Shown here one piece after another: positions 60,122 through 64,000 of a stretch of DNA of 64,000 bases. The stretch comes from Hydrotalea flava (GTDB lineage: Bacteria; Bacteroidota; Bacteroidia; Chitinophagales; Chitinophagaceae). The first letter of the stretch is position 1. Each line of letters opens with the position of its first letter. The DNA is taken from assembly GCF_001623405.1 (NCBI RefSeq), contig NZ_LUHG01000100.1, positions 186,001 through 250,000 on the forward strand. The letters are read 5' to 3'. The position numbers and the translations under genes were made by a program. The notes below the pieces were generated by a model. The model worked only from the letters and a program-made list of their open reading frames with translations. It did no database searches and was not told the DNA's origin.

Positions 60122-60994
60122 ATGACTATAAAAACTGCATATCAACAACTACTATTGGCTTTGTTTGAATTGTACAATGACAGAGAAGCTGCAAACATTG
60201 CCGATATGGTCATTGAAGCAATAACCGGTTTCAATAAAATTAACCGGATAGTGCATCCGGAAATAACACTGAATCAGGTACAAAAGGCTATATTGCAGCA
60301 ATATTCAGATGAGCTGGCACAATATAAACCAGTTCAATATATACTGAAAAAAGCCTGGTTTTTTGGTTTGCCATTTTTTGTAAATGAATCGGTATTAATT
60401 CCAAGGCCAGAAACAGAAGAACTGGTTGCATGGTTGCTGCAAGAAGCAAAGAATATAGAACTTCCAACTTCAGTTTTAGACATTGGCTGTGGAAGTGGTT
60501 GTATAGCCATTACTATAAAACATCAACGCCCCGATTTCAATGTAACCGGCGTTGACATTAGTGAAAAAGCATTATCAGTTGCTAAGCAGAATGCAGTAAT
60601 ACATCAAACTAATATTAATTTTAAAACAATTGATATTTTAAATACCTACAACTGGTCATTATTGGATAGGTATAATTTTATTATCAGTAATCCACCCTAT
60701 ATTGGATGGTCAGAAAAAAAATCAATGGCAAAACAAGTGGTTGAATTTGAACCACACGAAGCCTTGTTTGTACCGGATAATGATCCATTGCTATTTTATA
60801 AAACAATAGCCCAGTTTTCAAAAAACCATTTAAACCCGAATGGTTTGCTTTTTCTGGAAGTGAATGAAAATCTGGCACATGAAACAAAACAGGCATTACA
60901 GGAATTGGGCTATACAACTTTTTTAAGAAAAGATTTGCAGGGTAAAAACAGAATGCTACAAGCAAAGTATAATTTTTTAAATGAAAAAAAATAG
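60122..60994 (+). CDS. prmC: Peptide chain release factor N5-glutamine methyltransferase
   Basis: Methylates the GGQ glutamine of release factors RF1 and RF2. The 290-residue protein from the ATG at 60122 has the N-terminal helical domain (1-95), YILKKAWFFGLPFFVNESVLIPRPETEELVAWLL, the SAM motif VLDIGCGSGCIAI and the catalytic NPPY at 180-183. The reading frame is open far upstream across ribD, but that part has no PrmC similarity. Divergent from ribD. The ABC transporter genes follow after 21 bases, maybe in one transcript. Confidence 0.92.
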   Translation: MTIKTAYQQLLLALFELYNDREAANIADMVIEAITGFNKINRIVHPEITLNQVQKAILQQYSDELAQYKPVQYILKKAWFFGLPFFVNESVLIPRPETEELVAWLLQEAKNIELPTSVLDIGCGSGCIAITIKHQRPDFNVTGVDISEKALSVAKQNAVIHQTNINFKTIDILNTYNWSLLDRYNFIISNPPYIGWSEKKSMAKQVVEFEPHEALFVPDNDPLLFYKTIAQFSKNHLNPNGLLFLEVNENLAHETKQALQELGYTTFLRKDLQGKNRMLQAKYNFLNEKK

Positions 60995-61015
60995 TATATT
61001 ACTTCAAATTACAGT

Positions 61016-61912
61016 ATGGAAAATATTCTCTCCACCGATAATATTTCTAAAAGCTACGGGCCTGTTAAAGCATTGAACAATCTGACTTTTGAGGTTCCGA
61101 AAGGAGCTATTTTTGGCATATTAGGACCCAATGGAAGTGGCAAAACTACTACCCTCAGTATTTTATTGGATGTATTAAAAGCAGACAGTGGACATTATAG
61201 TTGGTTCAACAATAGCACCGACAAGCATTACAGAAAAAAAATTGGTACCTTATTGGAAACGCCCAACTTTTATCATTATTTATCTGCATTTGATAATTTA
61301 AAAATTACACAAGCCATCAGTAGCCGGGGTAATAAAACAGAAATTGATGCTGTATTAGAAACTGTTCGGTTACAAAGCAGAAAGAACGATAAATTCAGCA
61401 CATACAGTTTGGGTATGAAACAACGGTTAGCCATTGCAGCAGCATTATTAGGCAATCCGGATGTATTGGTTTTAGATGAACCCACGAATGGTTTAGACCC
61501 GGTTGGAATAGCAGAAATAAGAACATTGATAATAGAATTGGGCCAACAGGGAAAAACAATTATTATGGCCAGCCATTTGTTAGATGAGGTAGAAAAGGTT
61601 TGTACCCATTTCTGCATTTTAAAACAGGGCAATTTATTGGTAAACGGACCGGTAAAAGAAATTTTGAGTAATGAAGATGTTATCATTCTTCGTTCAAGCG
61701 ATCTCAACCAATTAAAGCAGGTTTTATTATCCATCCCAGGATATACGCATTTAACTGAAGAAAAAGATTTTTGTCAAATACACTGTTCTGCAAACGCTAT
61801 TCTACCGGAGGATATTAATGCCCATTGTTACAACAAAGGTGTTATTTTATCGCATTTAGAAGTAAAGAAAAAAAGTTTGGAAGAAAAATTCTTTGAATTA
61901 ACAGGAAATTAA
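61016..61912 (+). CDS. ABC transporter ATP-binding protein
   Basis: ATPase subunit of an ABC exporter, 298 residues. The nucleotide-binding domain is complete: Walker A GPNGSGKT (37-44), the LSGGQ-type signature YSLGMKQRLAIAAALLG (LGMKQ variant), Walker B VLVLDEPTNGLDP, and the switch histidine in MASHLLDEVEKVC. The C-terminal about 90 residues are of the type found in CcmA/NatA-like ATPases. Paired with the permease gene after 31 bases. Substrate unknown. Confidence 0.93.
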   Translation: MENILSTDNISKSYGPVKALNNLTFEVPKGAIFGILGPNGSGKTTTLSILLDVLKADSGHYSWFNNSTDKHYRKKIGTLLETPNFYHYLSAFDNLKITQAISSRGNKTEIDAVLETVRLQSRKNDKFSTYSLGMKQRLAIAAALLGNPDVLVLDEPTNGLDPVGIAEIRTLIIELGQQGKTIIMASHLLDEVEKVCTHFCILKQGNLLVNGPVKEILSNEDVIILRSSDLNQLKQVLLSIPGYTHLTEEKDFCQIHCSANAILPEDINAHCYNKGVILSHLEVKKKSLEEKFFELTGN

Positions 61913-61943
61913 AATTATATTTTAAAAATATTTATACTGCATC

Positions 61944-62771
61944 ATGAAACAACTATTACAAATAGAATGGCTGAAAATAAAAAAATATCCTGCATTCTGG
62001 TGGATGCTGGGCATTGTAACTTTTACTTATCCGGCTATCAATCTACTATTCCACAACGTATACGAAAATATTACCTCCAGAAAAGATATGGCCGGTAATG
62101 CTGCAAGATTTTTATTAGGCAATCCTTTTGCTTTTCCCGATGCCTGGCATTCTGTTGCTTACTTTTCTTCCTGGTTTTTGCTGGTTCCTGCTATTTTAAT
62201 TATTATGCTCATCACCAACGAGTATCAATATAAAACGCACCGGCAAAATATTATTGACGGATGGATTCGGGATGAATTTATTACTGCTAAACTTTTAGAT
62301 GTATTGATTGTGGCTGTAATTGTTACGGTAATGTATACTTTGGTAGCTGCATTTTTAGGATTTTATTATTCTGATGCGGTGGGTCAACACAGATGGAGTG
62401 AGGAGCTGTATTTTATTCCACTTTTTTTCTTAATGACATTTGCACAACTCAGTATTGCATTTTTTACAGGATTTATTATTAAAAAAGCATTTATTGCGTT
62501 GGGCATTTTCTTTTTTTATATGCTCGTTATTGAAAATATAATGAAAGCCTATTTCAGTTTCAAAAGCATACCCATTAATGCCTATTTACCATTTGAATTA
62601 TCAAACAGATTGGTACCCAGACCAAACTTTTTAGGAAAAATTGATGAAGCATCCAATCAGGCCTATTTACAAAGTTTATCAGATATTAATTTGCATATTT
62701 TGTATACACTAATTTTTACAGGCTTTATCTGGTGGCTTTGTTATAAAACATTCAGGAAGGCAGATTTATAA
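61944..62771 (+). CDS. ABC-2 type transporter permease
   Basis: Integral membrane protein of 275 residues with about six hydrophobic helices, for instance FWWMLGIVTFTYPAINLLF, WFLLVPAILIIMLITNEY, LIVAVIVTVMYTLVAAFLGFYY and LYTLIFTGFIWWLCYKTF. The segment ITNEYQYKTHRQNIIDGWIRDEFITAKLLDV after the second helix is the conserved ABC-2 permease loop. It forms an exporter with the ATPase gene just upstream. No accessory or substrate gene is adjacent. Convergent with the epimerase gene, 6 bases apart. Confidence 0.85.
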   Translation: MKQLLQIEWLKIKKYPAFWWMLGIVTFTYPAINLLFHNVYENITSRKDMAGNAARFLLGNPFAFPDAWHSVAYFSSWFLLVPAILIIMLITNEYQYKTHRQNIIDGWIRDEFITAKLLDVLIVAVIVTVMYTLVAAFLGFYYSDAVGQHRWSEELYFIPLFFLMTFAQLSIAFFTGFIIKKAFIALGIFFFYMLVIENIMKAYFSFKSIPINAYLPFELSNRLVPRPNFLGKIDEASNQAYLQSLSDINLHILYTLIFTGFIWWLCYKTFRKADL

Positions 62772-62777
62772 ATGTTA

Positions 62778-63713
62778 TTATTCCGAAGCTTTCAATTGTT
62801 GTAAGGCATGCTCAATTTCCGGATATAAAAATGTAAACCCTGCTGTTCTTATTTTGGTATTGTTAACGGTAGTGCTTTTCAGTACTTCAATGCTCATTTC
62901 GCCCATTATTATTTTTAAAAGGAATGATGGAACATAAACGGGTATAAACCATTTTCCACGTTGAATTTTGGCTAATGTCAGTGTCAATTTTTTGTTAGTA
63001 ACAGGTTGATTGGCTACAGCATTATAAACGCTATTGAGCTGATTATTTTCGAGGGCATTCATAAAAAGCCGGCATAAATCGTCAATATGAATCCAGCTTA
63101 TCATTTGGTTTCCGGATCCTAATATGGTGGCAATCCCTCCCCGTAATGGTTGTTTAAATGCCTGAAGTGCACCACCGGTATTACTTAAAACAATACCAAT
63201 TCTATATTTTACCAATCGTATTCCTAAGTTTGAAACAGGTGTAATGCTTTCCTCCCAAAGTCTACAAGTCTCTCCTAAAAAATCCTTTGCTGGCGGTGTA
63301 CTTTCAATAAAGCCGTTTATTTTGCTTGTATCGTTATCCGGACCATACCATCCAATGGCAGATGCACTTACAATTGTTTTAACATTAAAACTATTCATAG
63401 TTTGCAATGAATGAACAAGCAGTGCACTGCTTTTGGTTCTGCTTTCCTGTATTGCTAATTTTCTTTTAGCCGACCATCGTTTATCTGCAACACCCGCTCC
63501 GGCCAAATGCACAATGGCATCTGCTGAAGCCAGCGCTTCAAGATCAATCAACTGATTATCTACATCCCACTTTGCATAGGAAAGTGCGTTGTGATGACTA
63601 TTTTCAGGCGGATTTCTACTCAGCACAATTACCCTATAACCATTGTTTAGCAGCATAGCAGTTAAATGTTTCCCTACCATTCCTGTGCCACCTGTTATAA
63701 CGACAGTTTTCAT
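62778..63713 (-). CDS. TIGR01777 family SDR epimerase (YfcH-like)
   Basis: NAD(P)-binding protein of the extended short-chain dehydrogenase family, 311 residues, of the TIGR01777/SDR39U1 class. The Rossmann start is VVITGGTGMVGKHLTAMLL (GxxGxxG). Typical parts are VHLAGAGVADKRWSAKRKLAIQESRTKSSALL, SASAIGWYG and ISWIHIDDLCRLFMNAL. The C-terminal DUF1731 region begins at about residue 240 (VPSFLLKIIMGEMSIEVLKSTTV). The substrate is not known. Confidence 0.9.
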   Translation of the reverse strand: MKTVVITGGTGMVGKHLTAMLLNNGYRVIVLSRNPPENSHHNALSYAKWDVDNQLIDLEALASADAIVHLAGAGVADKRWSAKRKLAIQESRTKSSALLVHSLQTMNSFNVKTIVSASAIGWYGPDNDTSKINGFIESTPPAKDFLGETCRLWEESITPVSNLGIRLVKYRIGIVLSNTGGALQAFKQPLRGGIATILGSGNQMISWIHIDDLCRLFMNALENNQLNSVYNAVANQPVTNKKLTLTLAKIQRGKWFIPVYVPSFLLKIIMGEMSIEVLKSTTVNNTKIRTAGFTFLYPEIEHALQQLKASE

Positions 63714-63791
63714 AAAAATGATTTACAATAGTAATTGAATGAATAAAGTTTTTATTTAAACAAGAAAATATATCAATTGTTATCAAAAATA

Positions 63792-63824
63792 AACCCTTCG
63801 CTACGAAACGAAGGGTTATTTTTT
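63792..63824. terminator. Bidirectional terminator
   Basis: Perfect 9-bp stem AACCCTTCG with CGAAGGGTT, with A/T runs on both sides. In minus orientation it ends the partial gene at the right edge. Confidence 0.85.
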
Positions 63825-63847
63825 ATTCTACCAACTAAACCGAAAAA

Positions 63848-64000
63848 TTAATCAGGTTTTTTACCATCTAAAAAACTGTTCAGACTAGAAATCTGAGTTT
63901 TGTTGTTTTCATCTTTTTCAACTGTTATTTTACTATAAAAGTTTTCTACTGATGCCAATTGGTTATTTCCAAATAATTCCATTTTACGGCGCACATAAGC
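63848..64000 (-). CDS. Unknown protein, C-terminal 50 residues, cut by window edge
   Basis: The minus-strand frame is open from base 64000 to a TAA at 63850-63848. It gives 50 residues beginning AYVRRKMELFGNNQLASVENFYSK and ending SLNSFLDGKKPD. A terminator follows 24 bases after. I do not recognise the family; the fragment is charged, soluble and helical-looking. Confidence 0.6.
   Translation of the reverse strand, partial: AYVRRKMELFGNNQLASVENFYSKITVEKDENNKTQISSLNSFLDGKKPD

Overview
The window is a low-GC chromosomal segment from a member of the Bacteroidota, most likely a free-living Chitinophagales/Chitinophagaceae-type bacterium. The evidence is the gene content: a type IX secretion protein (PorQ), an OmpA protein with thrombospondin type-3 repeats, PafA, a DAHP synthase/chorismate mutase fusion, DUF2911, DUF6702 and CarboxypepD_reg-like proteins. 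Fifteen genes or leaders are also preceded by the Bacteroidota primary-sigma -7 element TAnnTTTG, and Shine-Dalgarno sequences are rare. I see no rRNA, tRNA, CRISPR array, insertion sequence or prophage. It reads as core chromosome, densely packed, with short intergenic gaps and many hairpin terminators between convergent genes.

Layout. 1-5.1 kb: an M1 aminopeptidase (cut by the left edge) behind a HupE/UreJ membrane protein, a divergent DUF6702 protein, a GT39-type glycosyltransferase and a broken methyltransferase. 5.2-13.1 kb: phosphoglucosamine mutase, cysteine desulfurase, a DUF6580 membrane protein, mannose-6-phosphate isomerase, YraN, a YkgJ-type cysteine-cluster protein, XerD and a DUF2911 protein. 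13.2-25.7 kb: alpha-oxoamine synthase (serine palmitoyltransferase-like), PafA phosphatase, NADP-isocitrate dehydrogenase, an Nramp-USP fusion, an unknown lipoprotein, an alpha-glucan phosphorylase homologue without the PLP lysine, OmpA, RlpA and a D-Ala-D-Ala dipeptidase. 25.7-35.8 kb: a large minus-strand aromatic amino-acid cluster. 36-38 kb: a small heptad-repeat lipoprotein divergent from an ECF sigma factor and a membrane-anchored trypsin-like protease. 38-49 kb: nucleotidyltransferase, ACC-deaminase-like enzyme, LipB, RluA-family pseudouridine synthase, FkbM methyltransferase, BioB, PorQ, MutS and a fasciclin protein. 49-53 kb: a trehalose operon (MFS transporter, cytoplasmic trehalase, LacI regulator). 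53-64 kb: GDPD, PaiB, Mrp, a truncated CarboxypepD_reg protein, 3-hydroxyacyl-CoA dehydrogenase, YdcF, RibD/YigZ, PrmC, an ABC exporter and a TIGR01777 epimerase.

How the genes work together. pheA, an aminotransferase, tyrA, the DAHP synthase/chorismate mutase, aroB, aroA and aroC lie in one direction over about 9 kb, with a DEAD-box helicase gene inserted. They cover entry into the shikimate pathway, its last two steps and the Phe/Tyr branch. In front of pheA I find a complete ribosome-dependent attenuator. It has a consensus promoter, a 20-codon leader peptide with five Phe and three Tyr codons, and mutually exclusive antiterminator and terminator hairpins ending five bases before the pheA start.

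Most notable beyond that attenuator: (i) the sigma factor/protease pair, where the protease carries an N-terminal segment like Bacteroidota anti-sigma factors, a transmembrane helix and an intact His-Asp-Ser triad; (ii) the GlgP homologue with Thr in place of the PLP lysine; (iii) three genes with the exact arrangement TATATTTG-N5-ATG, suggesting leaderless mRNAs; (iv) two genes damaged by frameshift or amber mutations.
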